Assembly (NCBI RefSeq): GCF_001949145.1
Contig: NW_019091373.1
Location: forward strand, 446,042-510,041
Length of the DNA stretch: 64,000 bases
Origin: Acanthaster planci
Lineage: Eukaryota; Echinodermata; Asteroidea; Valvatida; Acanthasteridae
Direction of reading: 5' to 3'
Shown here in pieces: positions 1 through 14,093 of this stretch. The position numbers were made by a program, and so were the translations under genes. The first letter of the stretch is position 1, and the number at the start of each line of letters is the position of its first letter. The notes below the pieces were generated by a model. That model did not search any database. It was not told the origin of the DNA and saw only the letters and a program-made list of their open reading frames with translations.

Positions 1-695
1 TTGAAAGGATGACCTTTTTTCATGAATATAAAAGGTTTTCTAGCAACTCAACTTCACCTTTAAAAATTGGCTAGGAACAGTTATCCCCTAATGGCAGATC
101 AGTGGATGAAGTTACTTTGATGGTATAACCAGATGGAATTAACCCACAGTTGAACTCAAAGCTACTTATAGATTAGAGATGCAACAGAACAAGGCAGACT
201 GCAATGTAGGAATGTGGGAAAGAGTCCCGCATGCAGATGTCGGGAGTAAATTTTGAGAACAATGGAGAAGATTGGTGTGGGATGATCAGTTATACTATTG
301 TTAAATAACACATCCTCCCCTAGAAGTCTGTAAAGAATTTCTGAGATTCCGATCAACCAATGACCAACACAAAGGCATGGGGGGTTCTCTCCGTCCCATA
401 TCTTGCTTCAAATGTGATCAGTGGTCATACTGCCTGTGGAAAAAGAAATGTTAAAGGTGTCAAGCATTCAACTTCCCCTGATTAATGTTGGTTGTATGGA
501 CTGTACTGCACAGACAAGAGATATTAACTAATGGAACCATGGAATTAAGTTCATCTACAGACACATCGGTGTATCCCACTTTGGAAATACTGCAAGGCTT
601 GAGATTTCACGAGGAACAATGACAAGGAAAGTAATGTGGTATTTTACAAATGCCAAGTTTCAGTATAGTGTGCTTGTTTTTGTGTACTGTTTTAG
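1..695. other. Intron sequence upstream of the first visible P450 exon
   Basis: The P450 exon at 696 starts in mid-domain after a pyrimidine-rich tract and AG, so this stretch should be an intron of that gene. I looked for the preceding P450 exon (I-helix AGxxT region) on the plus strand and did not see it. Open frames here are short and unlike any family I know. Confidence 0.5.
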
Positions 696-2877
696 GTTTT
701 GAAGGAAACTTTGCGGGTCCATCCTCCCGTGTCCAGCTTCCCACGACAGCTCACAAAAGATGTCATCTGGGATGGTATCAAAGTCCCTGCCAGTACAAAT
801 GTTGGTGTACGTGCTCCTTTTTCATATTATAAACTGGCTGTAATGGTTCTTGAAGATCAACACTGGAAATTTCACTTTTATCTCTTTTGCTTCCTTTTTT
901 TAGGAAGGAAAGTGGTACGCCTATTTCTTAGCTGCTTTTAGCAATGTTTTCTATTTGTAAACACAAAGTGCACCTTCCCGTGAAACTTCCCCTTTCATGT
1001 TGGGTTTAGAGATGAATAGACACATCTGTCCAAAGCCTTGTATTGTTAACATTTTGTTGAGATATGCATTGACACATTAGCCTTTCATTAACCATTTCAC
1101 TTGCAGGTGAATATAATGAACTTGGCAAGGCTTGAGGAACACTTTGAAAACCCCAAGGAATTCATACCGAGCCGATTTCTGACCAACGAAAGGTAACAGC
1201 TGAAGGGGTGGACGTCTAGCAGAATAACTGGATCTCGTATTGCAAAGACATTTTACTCATCACTTTGTGGAGTTGACATTCATAGACTCCAAGTTGGAGG
1301 GAGGATATTTAGGTAGTACAGCTTAGAGCTCATGAATATTTCTTTCAATATCAGTGAAGTTAACCAATGAAAAGACACCCTGTGGGTTTTGAGTAGTCCC
1401 CCCCATATCACCATAGGGGACATATAGGAGTGGGTCTAGTGCAGTTAATAAAAAGTTTCTCAAAGTTTGAACAATATCCTCAATTGCTAACAATTTTGGC
1501 TGTAAGATAATGTGTGAATGACTGAGGATGTCCTAATGTTCTCACCCGTCTGATAATGTCCTAAATGGAGCTGCAATCCAACTACATGCGTTTCTGTACC
1601 TCACATAATTCAGGTTTGGTAATGCTGGCACCCTGTATTTTTCTCCTCAGCTATAAGTATGTTCACATTCCCTTTTCTCTGGGTCCAAGAAAGTGCATCG
1701 GGCAGCAGTTTGCAATGGTGAGTGTTTGACACCCTTCCTTCACATTGTCTTGGTCAGGTGAGGAGTAGTCAGGTTATTCTCATAACACTCCAACTTTTGT
1801 GAGGAAGGGATTGGGAACCAGTCTGGAGCCTGAATATTTCTCATTTTCCTTGTCAAGGGATCTTTACTCACAAAAAAATAAGTCTTTTAAAAGTAGAGAT
1901 CCGCTGTACTTAAACATTCACTTCAGTTTTAAGTTCTTGGAATATATTTTTGAGTCCCAAATACCTTAATTCTTCATCTTTGTGTTTCCATTTCAAAGCA
2001 TGCCTCATTTCCCTGTACTCTCAATCATTGATTTTACAATTTTTGTTGCTTTATGGTTATGAAAATTTCCAAATTCATGGATTAAAGAGTGATGACATCT
2101 GAAGGCGCAGCATCAGTGCTACAGCTGCTGTGACATGAAAATTTGGGAGTTTTACTGCAATATTTCAGTTTTTGTTGCTTGTTGGTTTGAGACTTAGCGG
2201 TGCCAGGCATGCTTGTTTTCAGTCAACTTCATGCTGGGTTCACAATTTGGCCAGAAAACCTCTACTAAAAGTGCAGCATGTGTAAAATGCTGTATATAGA
2301 GAGTTACATCAGGATGTGTGATGCCATTTTGTTTCCAAATGGTTGGTGTAACACCAATCTATTAGAAGCTGTCAAAATACAGATCAAAATTGGACAAGTG
2401 TTCCGTGGGTAAATACACATTTGGCATACCCACCCTAGGGGTGTGCTTCATGGTAAACTTGGGAAACAAAATTGCTTCTAATCTGAAGATGACCGCACTC
2501 TATTGATGGTTTTGTTTATGTCACACATCAGTACCCTCAGATAGCAGGAACGACGAGGTAATGCATAAATGTTAAATACAAAAGTGCACAGAAAAAGGAA
2601 AAAAATCGAGATAAAGTGTGTCATTTTCATTTCCAAGGAGTGAATTCTGAAGCACCAAAGTATAAGTGTCGAATTGAAATTCAAAGCAAGATCAACATTC
2701 CCCCTTCAGATTGAGGCCCGTGTCATCATGGCCAAGCTGATGAAGTACTTCCACTTTGACCTTGTACCTGGTCAGTCTTTCCACTATGTGAAGATGGTGA
2801 CCTGTAAGCCCAAGGATGGCTGCCTTATGTACATCAGACCGGTCACTGGTGTCAACCCTGTGTCTACGGCATCCTAG
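696..2877 (+). CDS. CYP46A1: CYP46A-like cytochrome P450, C-terminal exons (5' partial)
   Basis: Four plus-strand exons join in frame: 696-806, 1107-1192, 1651-1717 and 2710-2877 (stop TGA), giving the last 143 residues of a P450. All junctions are GT-AG. Exon one carries the K-helix ExxR motif (KETLR), exon two the meander motif (FIPSRF), exon three the heme-thiolate loop (FSLGPRKCIG, whose Cys is the heme ligand), and exon four the C-terminal sheet. The phrases IPFSLG, CIGQQFA, VMAKL and LVPGQ match vertebrate CYP46A1, a membrane-bound microsomal cholesterol 24-hydroxylase. The substrate in this animal is not shown by sequence. The N-terminal anchor and I-helix exons lie left of the window. 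The tail differs from vertebrate CYP46A1, lacking its proline-rich end. The gene is tail to tail with phosphatase copy A. Confidence 0.88.
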
Positions 2878-4892
2878 ACCACATCAGACTGTCTGTATAA
2901 ACTTCACCCCAGTGAGTTTATTTCATTTTCATAACCATTTGTTTCTTCGTGTTTCTTGACGCGGCTCCGGATCACATTCAGTGGTCCCAACTCTTATTCA
3001 CTAAGTCCATTAGGTGGGTTCAGATCAGTGAACCAACGAGGGATTACTGATCAAGATCCTGATCCCTGTGAAAGAAACAAGCCCAAAACAGCTGTAGATA
3101 AGACAGAAACTTTGGTAGTTGTTGAACCATGACCAGGTCCTGGATTATCCATTACATGCGGTAGTCACTGTGCAGAGGGCCTACAAAGAACTCTAGGACC
3201 TAGAAAAATGTTACAGTCCGCTGTATACATCCTCTGGAACATTTTCAAAGGAAATCATTGCCTGTTTCAAGTCCCCCATAAAGTGGTGTAAACCATATGC
3301 ACATCCACACCATTCAGTTTTTATTTTACAAAACAAATTTTGTATCGAAGTTGAACTGATCAAAATCTGCTTATTGCAGTCACTGATTCACAAGCTGAAA
3401 CCGACCATGCTGTCTGTGTTTACTTGTGATAAAGTTTGTCTTTTTGAAGCATACAGTTCCATCTGTGCTTACCAGCACCATGAATTGGTGAGGGTGCCCA
3501 GGGCAGGAGTAGGGCCTACTGAAGACTTGTAGCTAGAGCCTACCGAGCGCTGAAACCAGCCCTGACATGACTCAGTATTGTATTAATTATGTTTAAACTT
3601 GTCCTCAGGGAGTTTATTCATACATGTATGTACTTGTGGTTTAGTATAACTATCATTGCTTTGTACTGACTCAGTGGCAAAGCACTGTACTATGCTTTTA
3701 TTTTTAAACACAATGGTGCCCATATTCACGGATATGCACTGGACTGCAACCTTGCCATGACTAGAATGGAATATTCATTCGTCTTTAGATTCCAACGTTT
3801 CATGATGTTTGAAATTGGTACAAGTATTTGGTGTTATGCACAGCACAGACAGCTACTTTTGCAATGGAATTTCCATAGTGGGTTTATGTGCATAAACCAC
3901 AAGATATACTTTGTGTGTTAGTAGGCTGTCATAGATTGGATTTGAAAAGGCACATAAGTGACAAATTACACTTGAGACTGTACTCTTCTGACAAAACTGT
4001 TGATGCTGCTTTGGTAGGGCATCTGGAAATATGATATTCCCACTCTATTGTCATATGGTGCTTTTTCAAAATCTAACAGCCATTTAAAGAAATACATGTG
4101 GCTGAGGGATACAAGTCTCTATTTTACACAAGTGTCCAAACAAGTAAACTGGAAACAGTGTTTTGTTTCTATAATAGTGTGTTTGAATTCAGTTTTAGAC
4201 TTGAGCAAAACAAAATGGAAAATAGAACCAAGTTCTATATAAAACCAGCTTCACTTTGCATCTACCAGAGTTTCTGGTGTTGTAAAAATACAAAGATTTT
4301 TTCAACAGTATTCTTCAAACATTTGATATATTTTAAAGTAATACAAAGCTCTTGAGAAATTAATTAGAATTCCATTGAATTAGCCTTGAGATGTCAAATA
4401 AAATACCTGTATGTTTTATATTTTTTCAAAATTGTCTTGTACGTAAATAAGAAATTCTAAATTTATATAGTAAGTGTAATTAATTTGATTAAGAAATAAT
4501 CACAAAATATCATATACCATATTTTGAAATGCTATTATAATAAGCAGTTTGGCAAAAAAGGCAAATTTTCAAAGCTTATTTCAGCAGTCCATTGATATAG
4601 TAAAGTGTAGGATTCAAAAGGTAGTAATGGCATCAAGTATGGTTTTGAATGTGAATAATAGAATAACAGTAAAATGTTTGATCAAGAGGTCGCTTTGGAA
4701 GTACATTGTACATATTCAAGCAGCAGGTGCACATGTACGTGGAGCACAATATGACATTCAGATTGATTAAATATTTATCTACTCTCAGTAACATGGATAG
4801 AATTGAAGTGAATGGCTGGACAAATGAAAACAAACAGCGAAACTGCTCTCTACGTAGCCGGCACAGCTGCCAATTTACGGTCATTGGAATGA
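2878..4892. other. Convergent 3' flanks of the P450 and phosphatase copy A
   Basis: No coding exon is seen. The part from about 3960 to 4892 is related to the DNA downstream of copies B (about 15260-16372) and C (about 26880-27677), for example the recurring words CAAGTCTCT and CACTCTATTGTCA. It is therefore probably the phosphatase 3' UTR and flank carried with each duplication. A plus-strand AATAAA at 4397-4402 could serve the P450, which would make the two 3' ends overlap. That is inference. Confidence 0.45.
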
Positions 4893-7800
4893 CTACAGCC
4901 AGGCTTCCGGGCCATGCTTGTCTTTGATGAGCAGCACTTGGTCGATCACTTTCCCTTGCTGCATGGTCAAAAAGGTTGAAAGAAAAAGAGGTTTTTAAAG
5001 GTCACAGGAAGATGATGGGAGAGGGGCAAGGCAGTAGCCAGGTTGGTGGTGGTGGTGGGGGGGGGTTACTTTGCTTGCTGATCCTAATTGAATCCAACCA
5101 AACACTTAAATATGTTTAGATTGCATCAGCTGCTCGTGGGGTTTGCCATGCAACGGCATCATGGATTTTCTTGCACATTTCAAATTGAAATTTCCTTAAA
5201 TCCTCGTTTTCAAGTGTGAGATCTTAGATGAGTGATCGAGCACTTCTTGTCTATTAAGCCAAACACAACCTAGGCTGGAATAACCAGGCAGTAGCAGATT
5301 CTATTTGTTGGCACATTACCAAGGGTGGATCAAGGGGGGCCAATGGGCAAGAGAAATTTTAAAAAAAGGTGATTTTTGGTCTATTTTATTCCCTTCCTTC
5401 CAACTGTAAAATGAAGTCCCACCCCTCCGAAGAACTGAATTCCCCCCTCCACCCAAAATTTGGTTCCAGATTTAGGTTTGAAGGAAGGGGCACTGGAAGC
5501 CCCAATTACAAATGCATTACTAGCAGTGATATATCCAGCAGTGGTGGGAGAAGTCCCTTAACATCTTGTCAGTTTGTTCTGTTTGTAAATTGATTAAAGC
5601 ATGTTAAGTGTCAGTATTTTTGGAAACACCTCTCTTGGGGATGGGAATGCTCCTTTTGGCATCAATTCCTGTATTTTAATGAGTGTCATAAGGCAAGTGT
5701 GAACCAAGTTATAGGGGCTTTTGCTCGCCCTTACATTGTTTGATCAACAGTAGCTTACAATGAGTATGTTGCATGTTGTTCTCACATCTACTGAACAAGT
5801 ACATTTGTTCCCATGCCAGCCATTGTGAATTTTCGATTGGATTTTCTTGAGCACAAATCCTCAGCGTATTGGCTTGTGCATGGTCAAAGCCATTAACTTG
5901 TCTGCAGTAAAAGCATGTATCCCTTGCAATAAAAGGAACAACGTATCTTTTGTGTGGGACTTGATATGAGCTTTGGACAAAAAGGTGTTGAAGGACTATG
6001 GAGTTGTTGATAAGGGCCTTTTTTAGAGAAAAACAAGTTGGCCTGCTTTTGCTTCTTATCTCTGTAACCAGCAGACCGTGATGGACTACCTTGTCATCTG
6101 AGATTTGTTGCCAGGTCAGGTGGGTTCCATTGATCACATGCATCAATGTGAAACCGTAGTCAAGGGCGCGGAAAGCATCCCATGGCCGGGGAGGGGAGAA
6201 GAGATCGTGATGCTCCTGGCACCCCTTCCATTAAAAGAAAAACAGAGAAGTATAAAAAAATAAAACTACAATAACTGCATGGCTAATGCCTAATCAAAGG
6301 ACTTCAACATCAAAGGATTTCCCCAAAATTAAATGAATGCCATAACTATCCATCACTTACCCCTGACCCAGTGGTAATGTGCACAGGTGCCTTAGGATTT
6401 GTGTACGGTGCCTCTGTACTGCCATTGTAAACCTGTCAAACATTATACAAAATAGGTTAATGCAAATATATTTAAACCATCAATGACAAATTGTGTTCAT
6501 TACAGTGATTTGGCATTGCAACAAGAAAAGGAATACAGAGACACTCACCAAAATAAACACGAGAAAAAAACCAGCTACACATATTTACAGCAACTGTAAT
6601 CACACTGCCTGAATGATCCATGTTTTTTAGTTCTCCCCATGCGCGTATTTCTTAGCACATGAAGAATTTGTACTACTTGTCTGCTGAACAAAATCTAAAG
6701 ATTCAAGATACAAATTTTAGCCAATAAAAATAATTCAATTGTTCAGTTGCTTTCATGGAACAAAAATACTCTCACACTTAATTTGAAGTATTGGAAATTT
6801 TGCTGAGTACACCGTACCCGGAATATGATACACACACAAAAAAAAACAGTATCCAGTTTTTACGTGGGACCCTGGAATTTATTTTTAGAAGCCAACAGAA
6901 AGTAATCCAGTGGGACTGAACCGGCATTCACTTGTGCTAACTTCGCCGTCTCACTTGTTACAGTAGCACCAATATTGATGAAGCATTACTTCTGTTTGTG
7001 ATGCATTTCTCAGAGTCTTCCTTTCCAGGGATTTGATATTGTGGAAAATAAAGTCAGCAATGTAGAGTCCCTTCAAATCTTTCTTCCTGAGACAATACCA
7101 CAACTCTAGGCTTCTGTACCTTTTCATGATAGACTGGCCACAGTCTCTCATAGTTATGCTCATGAGCCCAGATCTCCATATCAACACCTGTATAAAAAAT
7201 ACGGGATTTAAATACCATTTTCTGGTTATTCAGAGTCGCTATCTTTTTACTAATAACTAAGTATACCTGTTCATTTTTTTCTGAAAAAAAGTCTCCAAGT
7301 TTTTTTTTAATCTTTGTTTGAAACCACATGCAGACAAATACATGTATATGAGATCTTATTTTCACGTTTGGAATGACTTACCATACTTATAGAATAAATC
7401 CTCCAAAGCCGCTCGAACCTATCAAAGGAAGGAAAAGAGTAACTATCTGCCTCGTATAATGAGATTTGAAGTTTTTCATGGTGAAGGTTGTAAGTTAAGT
7501 AATCGGTTTGGGGTAGCACCATGCAAAATATCTCTTTTGCGAGTATGTGTGGTTCTGAAAAGAAACGGAGGGTACCCAATGTTTCAGATAGTCTGCTCTG
7601 TCCATCGTCAGCAGACTGCAAGGGTTCCAACTGTGAAGTGGCTTTTATGCTATCTGCTCATTTTGTAAAACCTTATCAAGAGGTAGAAATCAACCTAGTT
7701 GGTGCTGGTAAGATAAGAACTTGCATTTTGTGATTCTAGAAATATGTACACGGATCATTTCATAATGTTTCTGCTTCACAGGCCTATTCCTTCCCAATCA

Positions 7801-10800
7801 CAATGATGGCCTTTATACTCATAAAAAGAACTTGTTTCTCATTCAGCCACTCTGCAAAAAAACAGAAGACTCTAAGTGACATCTGCTTACAAGGCTACCC
7901 TTTTTGGTACAGTCATCACCATCAAGGTCTGCACAATACATTGGCCTGTGTCCCAGAGTTATGATCCAGGGGTGTTGGGTTCTGTTCTTTGGATCGCTTG
8001 CTTCCTGAAAGAAAAATCAAACTACAGTCAGAGCAAGCAGGAAAATGATTGACTAAGTCCTTAGTTTATTTTTTACATGCAGTTCACCATATCCATGGGG
8101 GTTATTTGAATATGACACCTGGAAGTTACAGGTGAAATTTATGTTGGTTTGAAAGCACCACGATAACAACTACAGACCAGTTTTTGCAACCAGATGCATG
8201 TCATAGAAACATCTTTGTTTTAAAACTGAGTAATGTGAGTGAGGTTTCAGTTGCTAAACCATGGATGAGCTGCCAAATACCTTGAGATCTTCCTCCAGCC
8301 ATTTCAACTGGTTGACCTTTGTCTGCTTAGAATCTTCTGTGAAGAAATACACCTCAGTTGAAAACATCACAAAGTGAACTGGTCCAATATTCCAGCTGAA
8401 TGAACAAGAGAATTTAAAAAGAGCATATCAATGTCTAACAACATTCCTAGGCAACAAAAACTGGGAAAAACTCATGCACATGCCAAGTCTTAATTCCATG
8501 ATCTGCCCCAAAATACCTTCCATCTGTTTTTGTTTATTGCTAAGTAGAAAAACACTTAGCAAACGCACATCCACAACTTCAGAAAGGAGCAACAAATGTT
8601 GAGTTTTGTTTGCTCAGACCTCACTTTTTTGGACATACTTTTTCTCGTGCTGGCTACACCCTCTCATTGAGGCAAGATTCCCAAGACATTAGTGCAAGCA
8701 TGGTGCAAGGAAGAGACAAAAGAACTGTGTAAACATCTGCAACCATCGCTATTGATCACTAACGTCTTGACCCAAGACTAGGAGTGGATAAGACCTTGTT
8801 ACTTACCTATACCACAGATTCTGGTTGGCTTCATAGGATGGCATGGTGAACCGATTCTTGTAGTGGGAAAAATTACTGTTGGTATGCCAAATAAAATGTC
8901 AGTTTCTGAATAATCATATTGTGCTAATGCAATTTGATATCAACAGTCAATTGTACATCTTAATTTAATTTTTTTGTGTATTTTGAAAATTTATAAGAAT
9001 TATAATACAATAATTTTAAGCCATTCACGTGGAATGATTTTACAAAGTTCATATTTCTAAGATGCATATTCATGATAGAAGGTGCACGTACATGTTCACG
9101 TACCTTAAATAAATTACTACAGCAAGTATGAGGTTGACTTAGTTACACTTACTAAGCATTTTCATGGTTACCAACTGTCGTCATGTAAGGCACATAGGCT
9201 GCAACCGACTCAATCTGGCGCATAAACTCATCTCCCACTTTGCCGTCATTGTCATCAAAGTTGTAAGCAAAGTCCCCTAGGGAGAAAATTAACACACAGG
9301 AGTCTCTAGTCAGGTGATTAGAATATCACTTGAAAGTCACAAGACATTTTAAAGACACATCGTTGAATAAAGACACAGGGTTGAACTCTGCAGTGGTATT
9401 GTGAATTGTCTATGGTTTCTGCTTTTTTCCATGATCCTTGTCAACTTCACACCATCTTTTACATACAATTATGTTTCCAAGTATACTGTGTAAATATTGT
9501 ACCCAATATTGTTTTGTTGACAGTTCCGAAGAGCAGAGATAGTCTGACACTACAGTTATTTTACGGCCTGGTAGTGTTTTTGCTTTATAAACAACATGCT
9601 ATGAAAAAATACCTTTGTTCTTTGATGTGATGTGAAACCAGTTTTGTTAAAATGACAAACTTGACCAATGTTCTAGTCCACTTTTGTATTTTATTATACA
9701 CTGATGCTCAAAAGCCTGGACAAATGGGTCCAATAGGACAGCTCTAGATCTTTGCTAATCAGTATTTTTATCATATGCCATATACCAGGGAGCTAGAATC
9801 CTTACTGATGTAGTTAAAAAAAGTAACTCACCAACGTGCAAGATGGCATCATACTGTCCTCCCTGTGCTCCGACTTGCAAGCGACCCAGAGACTGAGCAT
9901 TCACATTGCCCATGTCACCATAAAGGGCCAGGCGAGGGCTCCAGTTGCTACCATCCCGAAGCGCAGTGAAGAAAAACAGAGGGCTCCAGCCTTCTTCACT
10001 TCCACAGCGATAGACTAAGTGTGAAGAGATGATTGGCATGAGTCTGTCGTACTGCACAGTCGATCAATTGCATTGCACTAATGGTCAATCCTTCAACACT
10101 TTTTGGCCTCAATTTACCCTTTCCAAAAAGATTTTACACAACAAATGAGCTGATGGCAGGAGGGTCAACAGATCATGCCACAAGATTGACAAACAGTGTA
10201 AACACCAAGCAAAGATGTCAAAAAGTCAAAGACGTTAAAACTGAAGCATATCCAAAAAGTTCTTTACCAAATTTGCCATATATGTAAAATATGAAAAATC
10301 TATGTTTTGATTTTTTCCTTTTTTGAGAAGGGGTACTTATTAAAGTTTTTGTTTCAAAACCTCTACCAACAGGTCTGCCAAACTAATAAAGTGACCGACA
10401 CCTACATGCTGTTCACAAGCAGCTTACCATACTTGATTCCTGGTTCCAGACCTGTCAGTGTCACACGATGAATGAACTGTGCACGATGTAGTGACCCACC
10501 ATCAACAAACTTAGTGCTGGATCCTGTGGCATTGTTACTGGGCTGCACCATCCCAAACTGGACAACTGATGGGGCGTCGTTAAAAGTGCTCCAAGTGACA
10601 ATCGTTTCTGTCACATCACCTACAAAGATCACAGAGATTACTTGAAACCATCCCTCTCAAACATTCTACACACTGGAGATTATACACTACAGCGTGCCTT
10701 AACAAGCGTACTTCTTAATTTCAGGGTTGACTTCCAGCATTCTTTTATGTTGCATTTATTTATTCATCTTTCTTTGCTTATGTTATGTGCGCATGTGTTG

Positions 10801-12367
10801 GTAAATCACTGGTGAAAACTAAACTGTGTTTACTGGGAGGAGGGGAGGCCCCCCTCATCTCTACTAGATCCATTGTGGCGATACCAATTACAAGTTCACA
10901 TAAAAAGCACAAATGGTACCAAAAGGCACTGCACTTTCTAATGAACCCCTCTTTATTCTCTCTTCCATTTAAGAAAGGTGTCCTCAAGAGGTAAGCTTCA
11001 TTCACAAACAAAACAGGTGCAGATCCAGAGGGAGGGTTTGGGTCATATCCCGCCCCCCCTAACAAATTTACCAAAAATAATTCAAAACTTAACAATAATG
11101 TAACAAAAAAGATGACATACTCTAAGGGTGATAATTTGTGTATCAGCAACAATGCAATGCATTACTTATGTGCCTGCCTGTCCGCAACATTCAGACATAA
11201 ATAAAAAAGTCTGAAGGGCCTAACCTCCCTCTTGGATCTGCCCCTAAGAAGGTCTTCGACCGGCAACACTGGTAGAATGTCACAGTTTCCATCGAACAAA
11301 AAAAGATAAAACAGTAGTGCCACGCTGTACAGCAGTTTTATAAACTGATTGAAAAAATTAATGTAGTTGAGGCTGACAAAAGGTGAGGACCATCCCACCT
11401 GTTAAACTTGGGAAGAATAATGATCTTGTCCTCAGGCAGATGTCATGTGTTTACACAAGGACTTTCTACACATTTGGAGTTCAATCATAACTGCAACCCA
11501 TTTGATCTAGTTGGTGTGATGTACTGGTTCAAAATATAAATACTAGCCTGTAAGAAACGGAGGAAAATGCTCGGGACTCTGTCATGCATTTTATAATTTG
11601 TGATGGCATAGGCCTCCATTATGATCGAGTAACAGAAGAGAAAATCAGCTGATGTGAGGAAAAATGTATGTCTGATAATCTAATTGGATATCTATGATCC
11701 AGAAATCATGTCAAAAATGTTAAAATATACTAAGAAGGATGAAGTATCCAGGCTGATTCTTCTGGTGTCAGTTACTAAATTACTAGAATTAGGTCTAGCT
11801 GTCTAGGAAGACTCCTTCAGTCATGTCATGGACGATGTTACTGAAGAAAACCAGTAAATATTATCAAGCCATAATCTGTCCCTCAACCGGTCGCCTAATT
11901 AAACTGAGCTAGCCCCATACTGGCCTCATCAGACTAGCTTATCTAGTCAACTTACCTCCACAGGTAGTCGCGAGCCATCGTATCTTACGCTGGGCTTGGT
12001 AATTAGAAGCAGGAAAAGTGTTTCATATATGGACAACACTGTTCTCCCTTAAAATGTTATAACGGCCATCAGAAACAGACAACATGTCCTAAAAAGTGAA
12101 ATTCAGCTAAGAAAATTACCAAACTTAGATATCACTTAGATTTTTTTAAAAACAAGTTTCATAGTTTTGTGCACAGGGGCATCAATTGTTGTACATAAGT
12201 TTATACTGGGACTCTTTCCAACTTGAAATCGAAAAAGCTATCACTGCCGATCACGTACCTGTGGCTGACAGATGAACTTGTTCAGGTTGCTCCATCAGCT
12301 GACCATCTATCCCTACAATCAGAAAAACACTCGCCACCAAAATCGGAAAACCAAAGATATTGGTCAT
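4893..12367 (-). CDS. ACP7: Purple acid phosphatase, ACP7/PAPL type, copy A (12 exons, complete)
   Basis: Exons, 5' to 3' on the minus strand: 12259-12367, 10428-10619, 9832-10014, 9153-9276, 8807-8875, 8281-8395, 7891-8004, 7382-7418, 7120-7187, 6361-6432, 6090-6224, 4893-4958. All introns are GT-AG, phases agree, and the product is 427 residues (human ACP7 is about the same length). Residues 1 to about 23 form a signal peptide. An N-terminal fibronectin-like domain (to about 120) precedes the metallophosphatase domain. Expected dinuclear metal ligands are present: D134 (GDMG), D163 and Y166 (GDFAY), N198 (GNHE), H283 (GHRP), and H323 and H325 (AHEH). Sequons NAT, NFS, NRT, NGS and NGT fit a secreted or lysosomal glycoprotein that hydrolyses phosphomonoesters at acid pH; the substrate is unknown. 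Copy A has Asn after GNHE, where C has Tyr and B has Val. Confidence 0.93.
11016..11244. mobile_element. Small TIR element in intron 1 of copy A
   Basis: The left end (11016-11036, containing GCAGATCCAGAGGGAGG) is the inverted match of the right end (11224-11244, CCTCCCTCTTGGATCTGC), differing by one inserted base. The interior has no coding potential. The ends resemble the GGGGCGGATCC-type ends of many small non-autonomous elements in marine invertebrate genomes. I did not find a convincing target-site duplication. Confidence 0.55.
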
Positions 12368-14093
12368 TTTGTTCTGTCTGATTTAAAGATGCATATCCTG
12401 AACACCGTCAAGGACAAAATTCAAGGCTTTGCAGCACTCCTCCCACTGCTGTCAAGTTTGCATATCCGGTAGGCTCCCGTGACTTGTCAGGTGCTAGTCA
12501 TGTGAGCACATTATGTGCATTTTTTTGCGCCTTGTTTATGTGTATTGACATTATCATGATCGTACCCATAGCTACCGATACTGTTTGAACTTGAAACCCT
12601 CCTAGCACTGAATTGCCCACTTTAACTACAGCGACAATTAAGCTTGCCAATGAGTTGGTGTTTTCCTAGGTTAAAGCAAAACACAAAAGTTGCGTTGGAC
12701 TTGTAGTTGAAAAAAAAGAAAGCGTTCTGACAAAGATACATCAAAACAAACAATAAATTCAACTCCTATCGCAGTTATCAGAAAGTCTGTAATTTTGAAC
12801 AATTTTTTAAGACCAAAACTCGACTTCTCCTAATAGTTGTCATTTGGAGAAGATAAATTTCTTTTTTGTTTTGTAATTTCACTGAATCAATTTGTTTCGT
12901 ACCAGCCAAGCGAAGACCTTGCCAAACATTTTTATTAGGCCCACTTGGGAATATACATATGCGTGGGTTCATTCCTTTTCCCTCCGTTCTGGAACCTGGA
13001 CCTCTTCACTTTGGCCCTATCAAAAGTTTCTGAGGTCATGCACGAACTAGTCATATGTCATCTGATAGCATTCTCTACTGTCTTTGCTTTTAGATATCTC
13101 AACTTAAATGTCAGTCTACCAGCAGCGCAGGCGTACGTTGATGCATCAACTTCTAGAAGCGCTAAATAACTGCACCAGTTACGATTGAGCAACTGTTCGA
13201 TTGAATCACTGGAATGTCGGATTTCCCGCCCACTGCTTGGCAATCATTACTTCGAGGACACCTCCACGTTTTTGTTTCACGCGATTTTTTCAACTTCTTA
13301 CAAGGCGTGTATCAGTCCAAAAAGCAGTCAGGGGAAGTCTTACCTTCTACACACTAGGCCCTAGTAAAGGTTTGTGGAGTTATTTGGGGAGATGTTTGTA
13401 AGAATAATAATTAGGCTAAAACACATTTTGCCAGAGGTCTGGGAGACATACATAATAGTGGCGGGTTCCTATTAGAATTGCCACGTGAGTGGTGGTTATT
13501 TTCCCACGCCCATCAGGCATAAAACAAAATAACATAATAATTATGCATATATATTTTTTTGTAAAATGACTTTTTACACATAGGCCTAGTGCCTCATAAA
13601 ACCTGCACCGCCTGAGCGGTGTCTGCACTGGAGATTTAAGTGTGCCCTGGAACCATTATATCTAATTTACATCTAATCTTATTAGCCCATAAGTGGGTCA
13701 TGTGTTGATGAATTTAATGCAGTTTCTTCCTTCACCTTATAGAAAAAATTATCCTAGTGCGTTTACCCTTCTAAAAGGGGAACGTAAGAAAATTATTAAC
13801 GACAGTTTCCATTCCAGTATAAATATACTTTCAGCCAGGCTAGCGACAATTAATCACATTTTGTCCCCAATAAATAAGGGAGTAAATAATTATGTGCTTG
13901 GCTAGTCAGTTTAAGCGCTAGATAAGGAGAATATACGCTGATAATGACCCAAACCAAGAAGGACTAGGACTCTGTCAGCGTTCATTCGAACGTTTAAGAA
14001 GGGCAAACCTGGATAAGGTATTTACAAGTAACACATAAAATATCGGGCGTGAATGGCCCTCTTGGGCAAAGGATACTCTTTTCAAACAATCTA
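12368..14093. other. Region upstream of copy A
   Basis: This holds the presumed promoter and 5' UTR of phosphatase copy A. The first 50 bases 5' of the start codon resemble the matching stretch of copy B (shared words around AAAGA..ATCCTG.ACACCG), consistent with a duplicated 5' UTR. No obvious TATA box was identified. I see no other gene. Confidence 0.4.

Noticed and set aside
9836-10018. Plus-strand frames opposite phosphatase exons 2 and 3 (also at 22734, 23500, 36223 and 36862)
   Set aside because: These are antisense shadows of conserved minus-strand exons, repeated because the exons are repeated.
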